A stretch of DNA of 64,000 bases from Panicum virgatum (taxonomy: Eukaryota > Streptophyta > Magnoliopsida > Poales > Poaceae): positions 16,317,033 to 16,381,032 of the forward strand of contig NC_053153.1 in assembly GCF_016808335.1 (NCBI RefSeq), given 5' to 3'. This document shows, piece after piece, positions 9,965 to 21,289 of this stretch; the first letter of the stretch is position 1; every line of letters begins with the position of its first letter. Below the pieces are notes generated by a model. It searched no databases and had not been told where the DNA came from. It saw only the letters and a program-made list of their open reading frames with translations. Both the position numbers and the translations under genes were made by a program.

Positions 9965-11190
9965 AAGATTTTATCATGCTGGTACCTTCTGCGCTCGCCT
10001 TCGTGCGAGACTTCTGGTGTGTTTCGAGCGGCCTGTGGATTGGAAACAGGCTATCAGATTACACTTAATTAAGCTAACGCGCCTGATGCGTTCAAAAGAT
10101 GGCGGTTACGCTAAATTAAGCCGTTTAACCTGGCGGTTCTGTCACAACTGGTATCAGAGCTGAAATGCACCAGAGGGTACCAGCATGATTATTTTTTATG
10201 TTTTCAAAACTAAAAATGAGTTTCATAATAATACGTTTCTTTGCGCTTAAGGGATTAGGAGAAATTAGTTCGTAAGCCCTATATAGTATAGGTTATGTCA
10301 GGTGGTTAGATATATAATAGCAACTAACTTCTAGACAATTAGCATTCTTGGATATAAATATATATACAATGTGCTTTTTCTGCAGGTACACTAACCCCGT
10401 TTATGTAGGGAAGATTAGTAGTAAACGGCTAATATATATAGGGAGAATACGTATGGTGCCACCACAAGAACCTCCGTATATTACCATAGTTTGAGTGGCA
10501 AAATTTTTCCTTTGTGAGGATGTATAGGTCATGCATACATCATATCATACATACTGTTTTACTTTGAATGTTTATTAGCATTTCCTCATATTGATCATAT
10601 TGTTTTGCTTCGAGTGTTATTAGTAATTTTTGTATAAATTACTTCACACCATGCACATCTTACTTTAGTAAGTTCGAACCATACATAGTTAGGAAAACCT
10701 GAAAATCAGTGCGTAGTATTTGAACAAAACGTATCTATTTAATTAAATAGTTGAAATGCAAAGTATGAATATAATAGTAGTTAGTGTTTTCCGTTTCCGA
10801 GGATGAAACCTTCTGATCAGTCTTATTATCTTTGAGAGTCAAAGTAAGGACGTTATCCTTAAGGGAAAACTTTGATGGATTATCTCGGTATGATTTTTAT
10901 TCTATAATCAACTACAATTAACCGATGAGTGTCTCAATGACCATTCCATATTTTTCTAGTGTAGAAATATTCTACTCAATGACCATTCCATATTTTCCTA
11001 GTGTAGAAAGATTTTATCATGCTTGATACCTTTTGCGCTCGCCTTCGTGCGAGACTTTTGGTGTGTTTTGATCGGCCTGTGGATTGGAAACAGACTGTCA
11101 GGTTATACTTAATTAAGCTAACACGCCTGATGCGTTCAAATGATGACGGTTACGGTAAATTAAACCGTTTAACCTGACGGTTGTGTCACA
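9965..11190 (+). mobile_element. Truncated LTR retrotransposon
   Basis: Two direct repeats of about 183 bp (9965-10146 and 11007-11190) share agattttatcatgct, gcgctcgccttcgtgcgaga and gcctgtggattggaaacag, and both end in gtcaca. After the first copy comes tggtatcagagc at 10149-10160, the standard initiator-Met primer-binding site. These are therefore the 3' parts of the two LTRs. The roughly 850-bp interior has no recognisable gag or pol. A 37-bp tandem duplication lies at about 10933-11005, just before the right repeat. The right LTR ends exactly where ARIADNE coding sequence starts at 11191. Confidence 0.7.
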
Positions 11191-11502
11191 CGGCCAGCCG
11201 CACCGCGCGGCCGCAGTGCGGGACGCTGGGGCACCACTTCACCGCACTGTTGTCGTCCACGTACGACCGGAGGAGCAAGTCGTGGAACCGCTCCGCCTCG
11301 GCGGGGTCCCTCCGGCCGAGGAGGCGCCGCACCACGTCCTTGTCGCTGATGGCGGGGCACTTGAACGCCATGCACCGGATCTGCTTGTCGTCGCTGTCGA
11401 GGGCGGCGACGAAGTGGCCCGTCCAGCAGTCGTTGCAGAAGGAGTGCCCGCAGTCCATGGTCCAGAAGGCGCTCGGGGAGGAGTCCTCGAAGCACACCTC
11501 GC

Positions 11503-11668
11503 CAGCGGCGGATCCAAAGGGGGGGCGGGGGGCTCCAGCCCCCCCTAAGAGCCCCTAATTACATGTAAATCACTGTAGCAAAAGCCTCAAATTACTATTA
11601 AATCTTCACACAAATCAACATATCTATTGTTTCAGCCCCTCTTGTCTCTCATCCTGCATCCGCCACTG
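11503..11668. mobile_element. hAT-type MITE in RING1 exon
   Basis: The 166-bp insertion has ends cagcggcgga and, reverse-complemented, cagtggcgga. It is flanked by perfect 8-bp duplications cacctcgc (11495-11502 and 11669-11676). TIR and TSD length fit hAT. It contains a C/G run near one end and resembles the MITE at 56906-57068 in layout. Confidence 0.9.
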
Positions 11669-12470
11669 CACCTCGCAGGTCACCTTCTTTCGAGAGGGAG
11701 CACACCTCCTCTTTCTGGAGGCAGCTGCTGGTGGAACCACGCTGTTGCTCTCCTGCTGCAACACGACGCCTGCCTCCATGAGCATCCGGTCTTGCCCTTT
11801 CCTCTCCAGGTGGTCGTTGAGGCGATATGTGTCCCAACGGTAGTGGATCAGGAGAGCACGCGCGTGGTGCTGCTTTATGTTGAACATGCCCATCACCATG
11901 GACAGGTCTTGTTGCTGCAGACAGATCGAGTAGACAAGGAAGACTGTAATTAGCTAGCCACTAGATTACAGACAGTTCTGGACAAAATCTTATCACGGAG
12001 TCTTGTTGAAATGCAGGATTCATGTAACACAGGAGCATATAAGGCTCAAAAGATTTTGTTGGAGGTAGAAATTCTTCAAGATTATTCATATATAAGGAAC
12101 CATTCCCAGGAATTCCATAGGAATTCTAGAGGTACAAACCAAATTATTCCAAAGGACTCCACAGGAATTTTCTGATATAGTATTTTAGTCCTATAAAATT
12201 CCTTCATTTTACCTTTGTTAAGGAAGCTAATAAAAACGACCAAGTACATGTAGGAGTAAAACAAAAATAGTAATCAGTAAACTCGCAAGAATAATGGCAG
12301 TCACATTACCTGTGCCATTGAAAGGGACTCCTTTTTAATGGCCTGCGTGCAACAAGAGGACCAAAAGTGACTCAGTAATCTTCTCAAAATAGCATGTAGC
12401 AATAGTAACCGAGTAAACAACATGAATAAATCTTCTAATAGAAACCAAGATTGTGACTAATTGTTGAGGT

Positions 12471-12563
12471 CACAGGTTCAAGTTTGAAGCTTTTCTTCTC
12501 TTCATTGAGCCTTTCTCACAGGTTCAAGTTTGAAGCTTTTTCTCCTCTTCATTGAGCCTTTCT
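12471..12563. repeat. Tandem duplication, 46 bp x 2
   Basis: Two adjacent near-identical copies start cacaggttcaagtttgaagc and end ttcattgagcctttct. They lie in the first intron of the broken ARIADNE copy. The same intron has a possible MITE at about 12784-13080 starting ggccccgtttggaagagctc. Confidence 0.7.
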
Positions 12564-13807
12564 TTTTGTGAATTACCTTTTTGCCTTAGCATATATATAT
12601 AGATCCCAGTCAAATTGTCAAACTTGTAATGCAAACTACTCAAATATATTTTAATCACTAGACTAGAAGTATAAATCCCGAAGCATATGAAAAATTGTAT
12701 GTGCGCCCAATGGCATACTGCAAGTTGTTTACTTTGAACAAAATTGATAGTCTTTTATGCCTAATATCTAAGACTGCTTTTAAGGCCCCGTTTGGAAGAG
12801 CTCCGCTCCATGATTCTTTAGCTACACTCCTTGATTCTTCGATGGAGTTATTCTATGAGGTTCCTCGGAGGGAGCAGTGTAGGGAGTTGATGAAAATTGA
12901 TTCTTCGCCGATCCCCACCATAATATAACAGGGAGTACAGTGAAGCAGTTTTTTTAGCTCCCAGTTATGGTGTAATAAATGGAGAAGTTGTTCTCCCATT
13001 ATCCCCACCTGAATCGGTAGGCATTTTGAGCGTTTGGTTGGTTGGGAGTGATTCTCTTCAGAGAAGCTGGAGCCGGTCCCTAAAGTATTAAGTTGGCATT
13101 CAGACATACTCCCTCCGTTCCAAATTACAATTCATTTCGACTTTTTTAATTTATAATTTTTGCTATGATGCACAGCAAGATACATATATCTACAAAAATC
13201 AAAACAGATTGCAGTCGCCGCCGTCTTGGACCGCTAGGTGCCTAGGTCGGTCACCCGCGGCTACTGCAATCGATCGGATTAGGAGCACAACAGGTGGCTG
13301 CAGGTGGTATAAGGGACATCTTACACCCTAAATACATGAAAAAGAAAAAGAAAAAAAGATGGAAAATATACCAAATGGCAGCATAATCAAGTGTTTGATG
13401 TTTGGAGTTCTATTTTTACGATGATAATATTTGGAATGGCAAATACGTTCTATTTTTTGTAATTTTCTCCGGAGAGAAGACGGATTTTTTGTACTGAAAT
13501 ACGAACGACCTTGAAGAACGTCGTCAGATTCGATCGGGAAATCTATTTTTTTTTTTTGGGGCGGTGGATCCAGTGAAGATTTGTCCATGCAAAAATCAAT
13601 CGATCGAGACCTCGACTCGTGCTCGCTCCGTGGCTCGCCATTACTCACCGAGAACTCCAGGGGACGCTCCCGCCGCACGGGGTCCTCCTCATGGCCGCAG
13701 TCGTCGTCGTCGTAGAAGCCGTCACCGGCGGCGTTGTCCTCCTCCATCGCCTCGTCCCCGTCGTCGTAGCCGCAGTCGCCGTCGTACAAGTCGTCGTCGC
13801 CGTCCAT

Positions 13808-14818
13808 AATGGCCGCGCCGGCGTGCGGGAGCTCGACCGCAGATCGCCGGCGGCGCGGCGGCTTGCAGGCAGGCGGCGGGTTTGTTGGGTAGATCGCGAG
13901 GAACAAATCTGGGCAGGGTTTAAGGCTGCGCGTGGGAACTCTTGCCACGCGCTGGCTGCAGTGTTGCGGTGGAAATTAACGTGCATGAGGCGAACCGGCC
14001 GTGCCAGGTCGATCGGTAGAAAATAGAAATAGTTCGTTCATAAGCACAAACTGTACAATAAGTTTTAGACTATAGCTAGAGTTCAACTCACAAAGCATAG
14101 CACAATGGATCACTCCGGCACCAAGAATTCAGCTAGACTTTTTTTCTGAATTATGCCATCAATCGAGTTGATTCATTGTGCTGTGCGCAGAGCAAATTTG
14201 TGGTGGAAGATTCCATAGTTCGCAGTTTTGCAGTTTCGCTGTAGATCGAGCTGCGAGGATAGACGAGCGAGAGAACATGGTAAATTTCTGGTTTGGTGGT
14301 AAGTGGTGCTACTTCAACTGCCTGTTTTTTTTTTCTCAAATTTTAGTTGGTGTCCTAAAGTCGATGTTAAGAGATTGATATCCAACACGCACGAATCATT
14401 TTCAACCTTCAAGGAGTTTCCACATCCCCAGAACCCGTTCCGCCCCATGCCCCTATTGGCGACACACGGGCTCACAGCTTGCAGCACCGTCCACGGCTGC
14501 GAGCCCACCGTCGACCATCCCGGCACTCTCTTAAGATCAGATGAATTTGGTTCTAAGAAGGCAAGAACAATGCAGTGAACAGACACTGGAAATATACTTT
14601 ATGGACGAACTCACGAGTGCTTCGCTTGTAGCTTTAGATACTCTGCTACTGTTAAGGTCAGACCCTTTTTCTTTTCACCTCAAATACTGTGAGGCCTTCT
14701 ATGTTAGCCAGCAGCCTAAATCATTTTAGGCTATATAAACGCGTCAACTGACGATATCCTGCCCTGGGCCGGCCAGCCGGCGAGAGGCCAAAATGTGGCG
14801 CGCAAGCCGACCGCCAGA
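13808..14818. other. Intergenic between the two ARIADNE copies
   Basis: About 1 kb separates the start of the broken copy from the stop of the intact one. It should hold the promoter of the former and the 3' UTR of the latter. I see no further gene or repeat boundary. Confidence 0.5.
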
Positions 14819-17800
14819 TCACGGCGTGAGCTCCTCGGCCTTGTCGGGGCCGTCCGGCCGGTACGCCGCGATGGTCATGGGCTCGACGAGCAGCGTGAGC
14901 AGCTCGTCCTGGATGCACTTGTACATCTCCCCGCACAGCCTCTCCACGGTCTTGGCGAGCGTGACGGCCTTCTGCTTCGCCTCCACGATCTCCGGCTCGG
15001 GCATCGCCGCCACGTCCGCGCCCGCGAGCAGCTCCGACAGGCGCTCCACGTGCTGCTCCAGCTGCTCCTGCTGGTCCTCGAACAGGTTCCGCGCCATGGC
15101 CAGGCCCGCCCGCCCGCCCAGCTGCATCCGCAGCTCGCCGCTGAACATGTAGTAGGCGAAGACGTACGACCGTGACAGCACCTGCCACGACACCAGCAGG
15201 CGCCGGTGCGCCCGGATCAGCCAGTCCCCGTCACGGATCGTCAGCGGACACTTGAGGTCCGCCTCCAGCAGCCTCACCCGCTCCAGCAGGGTTGGCCCCA
15301 GCTTCTGCTTCTCCACGCCGTACGAGTCACCATGGATCTTGAACCGGTCGTAGTAGTGCTTGTACCGCTGCATCTGCTCCCTGCTCGTGTCCGCCTTCTT
15401 TCCACGGGTCTCCTCGTAACGGTTGCAGCTGTGGCCGGCGATGCTGGTCCACGTGTGGTCCAAGCCGGTCCCTCCACCGCAGAGCCAACTGCATCCATGA
15501 AAAAGTCAGTAATCCAGGGTCCGGACATGATATAAGCACCAGGTTATTGCCCAGTTCTCTCCGGTGAGAACTTGTGAATGCACATTTGAGCAACGCCAAT
15601 AATATCGGAGAGAAGCTACTGGACAGAAAACTCCCCAACATACATCATCGGCATCTCTAGTTGCTGATGAGTTCACATGTTTTGGCCGAAAGATTGTAGT
15701 TCTAACAAAATATGCCCCGCCCACCAAATTACTTGCTCCAACCAAAGGCACTCTACGTGTAAGTGTACCAAAAAACTTACCACATACACTGGCCGCAGGT
15801 GCAGCGGACAAGGTTGCAGCCGCCATTCTTCTCGATGGCCTTAAAGCATTTGGGACAGCTCTTGGTGTTAGCAAGGATCCACTTGATGTTCTCTCCCTCC
15901 GTACACTTGGAGTTCCATTTCTCCCATATGGTGCACGGGCACGGTGAATGTGCATGTGCCATGCAGTTAAAGCAGAAGCTTAAGCCGCAGGGGCACTCCA
16001 CCTCACAGTACCGCTCACCAGTGCCCACACGGATTGCGCGGCCACAGTTTGGTGTGCTGGGGCACCACTTGACAGAGTCGTTGTCCTCAAGGTAGGACTC
16101 GAGCAGGAATCGATTGAAGCGCTTGGCCATTTCGGGGTATTTCCGGCCAAGGAGACGCCGTACATGATCCTCATCACAGAAGGCTGGGCACTTCACCTCC
16201 ATGCACCTAATCTGCTTCTTACCGCTTTCTACAGCGGCATAGAAATGCTGCGTCCAACCTGAACAAAGAGTGGAAATACTAAGGTAAGCAAATGCACTGG
16301 TGTTTTTCTGTCAATATAAGAAATGTCTATTGATCTTTTGCAAAAAGTTAGGAAACTGTCCGAGATATCTTGTTGATGAAAGATCACAAAAAAATCACAA
16401 ACCAGAAATAAATTAGCCCCTATTAAGGCATCAACACAGATCAAAGGATAAACACATTGAAGTGGATCTGAAACTCACAATCATTGCAGAAGCAATGCCC
16501 ACAGTCCATGGTCAAGACTACACCCATGGGGATGTCGTCAAAACACACATTGCAGTGCATAATTCTCCATGGCTTTGTTGAGCCAGATGCTGCCATAATA
16601 TTATTCTCCTGCAGCACAATACCTGCATCTCTGAGCATGCGCTCTCGACCCTTATCTAAGTGATCATAGATGCCATCCATCTTCCACCGGTGGTGGATGA
16701 GGAGAGCTCGTGCTTGATGTTGTTTTATGTTGAGAAAGTTCATGACTGTAGAAAGATCTTGTTTCTGTAGGTAGAGCAGATTGAAAGGAAAATGTCATTG
16801 ATCAAGAGGGTTATTAGGACAGAGAAACTGAACATGGAACACTTAAGAAATGCTTAGATCAGTTCCATTACCTGTGCAGTGGGAAGGGACTCCTGTGTAA
16901 TGGCCTACAGCAACAGTTATACATGTAATTTCGTTTTTTTAAGATAAAAGATAGTACAGTAAGAACACAGCATGTATAAATCTAGTTAAATAAAGCAAGT
17001 AAAGAATCTTGGGGAAACAATGGTGCAATCCACCAATCTCAAAGCTGAAATCCCAAACAATGCAAAATGATATGTATGTATGTATATATGACTGCACAAA
17101 ACAAGACCACTAATGTGAGCAAGAAAAAAGTTGTTTTTTACACCATAGATGAAACTTTTGGGTGTCAACTGATGAGACCTGAACGACAAAGATGAATGAT
17201 TGGTTGCTATAAATGCCTTCTTTGGCAGCCACAAAGTTACAGCAAATGCTAACTGAAAGTTCATATGGTGCTTAGTTATAATCAGCGGTAACGGAAGCTT
17301 GCATTCCATCCAATTGGTTTTTGTAAAACAAAGGTTTTTAATACGAAAGGGTGGAAAAACATGCATCTTAATACATTCTAGTTAAGCATACTAAAGAACT
17401 AGGAATTAATAACCTCAAAGGTACAATTCTCTTGCATATGTCCGTAGCTTTGGGCAAAATCAATTACCTTTTACTCCCTCCAGACGCTTTCTACATCAAT
17501 ATGTCTCTAAGACGCAACTTTGATTAGAAAAATTTCTTGTCGAGTATTAATAGAACGCAACACAAGGATATGTTTGTGAAACTACAAATCTATACTCGTG
17601 TCATTTGAAACATCTAAGTTGAGCACATAAAAAGTAACATGCAACCGAAGTTTGGAATTAAGACAAAAAAAAAAAGACTAGAGGGAGTTCAGTGTGAAGA
17701 CGAGGGTGCAGACGCAGTAGGAACACATTACTAACTAGTTTCCTTCTTTCACCACACCGAAATTAAAAAACCACACGCATACATCCCACCCAAAAAGACC

Positions 17801-18266
17801 ATACCGACCCAAGCCGATCCGGTGAGGATTTTCGACATCCGAGCAGATTTCAGCCAGATTCCCCGGAATTGGCGCATGATGCGGCTCGAACCGCGCAGAT
17901 TGTGAGTAACACAGGCTGCCTATGCAGAATCAACGGCGCGATGAATTGCCCCCCTTCCTTTTGCCTTTTAACTTTCCCCTTACGGTGGGCTAGGGAAAGG
18001 ATTTGGCGAATCGGGGTACGCAGGTGGAGGGCCGAACCCGATCGGCGAGGTCCTCCCCGATCCCGCCGACGCGGCAACCCCGAGACGGCGGCAAAGCGCG
18101 CATTCGTCGAAGCCGGGCTCGATCGGTATCCACTCACCCAGTAGTCCGCGCGGCGCTCCGGCGGCGGCGCGGCGGCCTGCTCCAGGCCGGCGGCGGCGTC
18201 CTCCTCCGCGTCGTCGTCGTCGTAGAAGTAGCCGTACTCCTCGTCGTCGCCGCCGTCGCTCGCCAT
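14819..18266 (-). CDS. ARIADNE-type RBR E3 ubiquitin-protein ligase
   Basis: Five exons (18266-18138, 16904-16872, 16764-16479, 16258-15781, 15488-14819), all with GT-AG introns, join into 531 codons plus stop. ARIADNE RBR ligases pass ubiquitin from an E2 through a catalytic Cys in RING2. The acidic N-terminus (about residues 1-40) is followed by a UBA-like region around 65-105. RING1 starts with CNVC at 125 and includes CGHCFCNDC at 143-151. The IBR (about 215-260) includes WCPSTPNCGRAI and CEVECPCG. RING2 starts with CPKC at 284 and has the catalytic Cys in NGGCNLV (C297). The Ariadne autoinhibitory helices follow to the C-terminus. All key Cys/His positions I can check are present. The start chosen is MASDGGDD, which gives the acidic N-terminus typical of the family. 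A longer in-frame Met upstream exists (18356) but adds an unlike segment. Confidence 0.95.
17474..17687. mobile_element. Stowaway-like MITE in ARIADNE intron 1
   Basis: Ends are ctccctccagacg and, reverse-complemented, ctccctctagtc, with TA on the left side. It lies in the first intron of the intact ARIADNE gene. The right-hand TA is not preserved. Confidence 0.5.
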
Positions 18267-18902
18267 GGCGGGCGGGGCTTCGCCGCGCGCGAGCGGCGTG
18301 GGGGGGTGGGGGAGCGGCGAGGCGAGGGTTTTCCCAGCGAGTAGGGAGGAGGGCACTGATGACGATGCTTAGGGTGAAGGTGAACTCCAAGGACGGCGAG
18401 GCGGAGTGCACGACGCGGCGGGGGTTTATCGCGGGCGGGTGGGCCCGCGCCACGTGCCGCGCGGGGAGGGGCGGCGTCCGGCTCGGTTGGTGCACGGGAC
18501 GGGGTCCGCGTCCGTCTCCTGTAGCTGGCGGTGCCTACTGCCTACTCACCTGGTACTCACAGGGCGGCCGGCCTCGACCGCCCGAGTGACTTTGACCATC
18601 GATCTTGGTCCAAGATCACCACGAATCTTCGTTTTTTCTTTTGCGAATGATCATCACAAATTTTTTATCGTTGTGGTTTTTCTTGTAGAAAGTGTTTCTC
18701 ATTTATACCAGCTTTTTCTTTTAGCGGGGGTTAAGAAAGTAAGTTTCATCATAACTCACGAGCCGATCAGATACGTCACACGGGAACGACTTTCCGCTAT
18801 CGAGTTTCAACTTCGCGTAACATGAAAAATATTTCAACCTTAGACGGTAGAGCATATTGTGCAAATAACTTTCCTACGGTTAGATACAGGTAGAGTCAGG
18901 TA

Positions 18903-19198
18903 GGATCTGTTTGGTAGAGCTCCATTTGATTTAGATTTTTTATATAAGTTGATTCTCCGAGAGAGAAATGATGTTGTAGCTTAAAGTGATTTTTTAATTA
19001 TCTAGCATAATCTCTTAATATCAAGACGGGAATTATTTCACAGAATTAGAAGAAGCTACTTTTTTCAACTTCTAACATTTTAGTTCATTTTACAAAATTA
19101 CTTCACAAAATCATCAAATAATCACATCTCTCTAAAAAAGCTGTTTGATAGAGTTCTTAGCAGATTCTACAGAGAATCAGCTCTATCAAATACACCCT
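18903..19198. mobile_element. MITE with gtttgrtagagct termini
   Basis: The left end ggatctgtttggtagagctc matches the reverse complement of the right end (gggtgtatttgatagagctg). No coding sequence. The target duplication is unclear. Confidence 0.6.
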
Positions 19199-19264
19199 TA
19201 GTACCTTGCTTCCCTCCACCCACTAATCACACGCCTACGTACTGCTATTGGATAGATGCGTCAA

Positions 19265-19426
19265 TAGGGATGCAAATGGGTGACCCTTAGATGCACCTTC
19301 AACCCTCTTTAGTTCAAAATTTTGTACTAGTTTTCCAAATTGAGATATAGTTTTGAAGAATTAGTACAAAATTTTGAACTAGGGAGGGTTGGAGGGGCAC
19401 CTAATGGTTACCAATTAGCACCCCTA
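19265..19426. mobile_element. Hairpin hAT-type MITE
   Basis: Almost the whole 162 bp is an inverted repeat, with arms of about 63 bp. The left end is tagggatgcaaatgggt; the right end reverse-complemented is taggggtgctaattggt. It is flanked by perfect 8-bp duplications tgcgtcaa (19257-19264 and 19427-19434). Confidence 0.88.
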
Positions 19427-19601
19427 TGCGTCAACATTCAACGACCAACAAACCTCATAACTAGCTAGGGAATTTGGTGATCACTCAACCCTCGACTTTA
19501 TTTGACGACCTCAGATGCGCGCTTGGATTCCCTTGCTAAACTTTAGTTGCTAAAACGTTTGCTAAACTTTGGATGGAGGCCAAAAAATACTTTAACCTTT
19601 A

Positions 19602-19852
19602 GAGCAAGTTTAATAATCACGCCCACTCCCCGGCGTCTCACGTGGTGACGTGACGTATGGTGTTGGTGGGCTCCGCCATCATTTAATGCTAAGTAGGAAT
19701 CTTGGCTAATAGCAGGCGCTGCAGCGCGTTTTGATAGGTTCTCGCCGACTTGCGACGGGCGCGTCGCCAAACACACGTTCCTTTCTCTCCGTTCGTTTCT
19801 CTCTCACACACGTAGTATTTCGCCAGTTTTTTGTCCATTACTAAACTTGCTC
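19602..19852. mobile_element. Tourist-like (TTA) MITE
   Basis: Ends are gagcaagtttaataat and, reverse-complemented, gagcaagtttagtaat. TTA flanks both sides (19599-19601 and 19853-19855), fitting PIF/Harbinger. Confidence 0.85.
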
Positions 19853-19855
19853 TTA

Positions 19856-20536
19856 GCAAGCCAAGACATGTTAAACCTGCTAAAAGTGACGAAAATATTA
19901 CCCTCGTAATTAATACCCTTGGTAGGGTTGGTGCACTAAATGCAGGGTAGCATGGTCACTTAGGAGAGTTTAACAAGGGGATTCAAACAACCTGCTAAAG
20001 TTTAGCAATCTAAGCTTTAGTTTGCTAAAAAGAATTCCATACTAAAGTTTAATGAGTTGTAACTTGTAAGGGATCCAAAGAGATCCAAGTCTTGAGTTCA
20101 ATTTTGCCATATACTCCATCTATCCCATTAGAGAAAGCGTAACCACTTTTTCCTTGATTTCAAACAAGACAAGGCGTCTCTCGTCCTTATCTCTAGTGGA
20201 TTTTGTTACATGCAAATATCTTTTGTGCTCTTCTCAGCTCTCGCGACTCCATTTAGAAGCACATGCAGTACCCTCCCTCTCTCCCATCATGCTTAGAGAA
20301 TGGAAACAGCACACGTGCTTAGAGAAGAAACATTCTTTGGCGGTCACTGGTGTAGTGGTGTAGGTCTAGAAGAAGACACGAATTGAATGTCGGGAAACTT
20401 GTCATCGAAGAACGTGGATCTAGTGTGAAGATATAGCAGCAGTGCTCGATCGACGCTGGGGTCGTCCGTGTCGATCGTTTTCATACCTTAAACTTATGGA
20501 TGATGATGGATCGTTCTATAGTTTAATTAGGTAAAG
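19856..20536. other. No gene seen
   Basis: Intergenic sequence with several copies of a gctaaa/tttagc motif and a one-sided tactccatctatccc MITE-like end near 20111. No supported gene. Confidence 0.4.
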
Positions 20537-20812
20537 GTTGTGTTTAGCTCCGTAAAATGGTGGTAAAAAAAGTCGCATCGGATACTGTAGTATAATATAG
20601 CATTTTTTATTTATTTGTGGTAATTATTGTCCTACCATGATATAACTAGACTCAAAAGATTTGTCTCGTCGTGTACATCAAAACTATACAATTAGTTTTT
20701 TTTATTTACCTACATTTAATGCTCCATACATGAGGCAAAAGATTTGATGTGATAGATGAATAGTGAAGTTTGGAGAGAGAAATTTTAGAACTAAACACAG
20801 CCATAGAAAAGA
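20537..20812. mobile_element. MITE (ggytgtgtttag family)
   Basis: Inverted ends ggttgtgtttagctccg and, reverse-complemented, ggctgtgtttagttct. The interior caaaagatttgtctcgtcgt is shared with the element at 40551-40890. Confidence 0.7.
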
Positions 20813-21289
20813 AGCAACATCGTGCAGTTTCTTGCTTTGTCCGAGAGTTAATTTGGATATAGACACTCATCATATAAGCTAAGGATGTGCTATACGAAAG
20901 GGCTGTCAGATATAGACATAGGTATAGTATAGGCAGGCAGGTGTATGTGCAACACCACCACCACCCACATGACATGATATGGAAATGCAATATTATTAAT
21001 GTAAGTTTATCTACTGGATACAAGTGCACGCGCATCTGGCGCCTAGCATTCTCCAAAACATTTAAATTATGCATTAGTACTTGGGATTAATAGGGACAAA
21101 AAAAATTGTTCGAAGAGGGCTCTTCCATTATTCATGGCTTACGAGGGATTTGAGATAGCTTATGAGGTACATCTCCTCCCTCTCTCTTCTGGTTCTTATC
21201 TAATCTTTTTTTGAGGAATGTTGAGTACTCTATCTTGCTTGTGATGAGTGAATTATCAACCGTGCGGTGTGATCGTGCGCTTGGTCTTT

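Larger units (their letters stand above)
11191..13807 (-). pseudogene. ARIADNE-type RBR E3 ligase, disrupted copy
   Basis: This is a second, broken copy of the neighbouring ARIADNE gene. Exons: 13807-13649 (acidic N-terminus, MDGDDDLYDGDCGYDDGD), 12342-12310 (AIKKESLSMAQ), and 11914 down to 11191. The last exon encodes the UBA-like segment, RING1 (MDCGHSFCNDCWTGHF) and the start of the IBR (WCPSVPHCGRAVRL). A hAT MITE at 11503-11668 splits RING1 inside its first Cys-x2-Cys pair and brings in-frame stops. The coding region ends at 11191 against an LTR, so the rest of the IBR, RING2 with its catalytic Cys and the Ariadne domain are missing. Unlike the intact copy, no intron interrupts the NDCW codons here. 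It cannot make an active ligase; a short N-terminal product is the most it could give. Confidence 0.88.
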
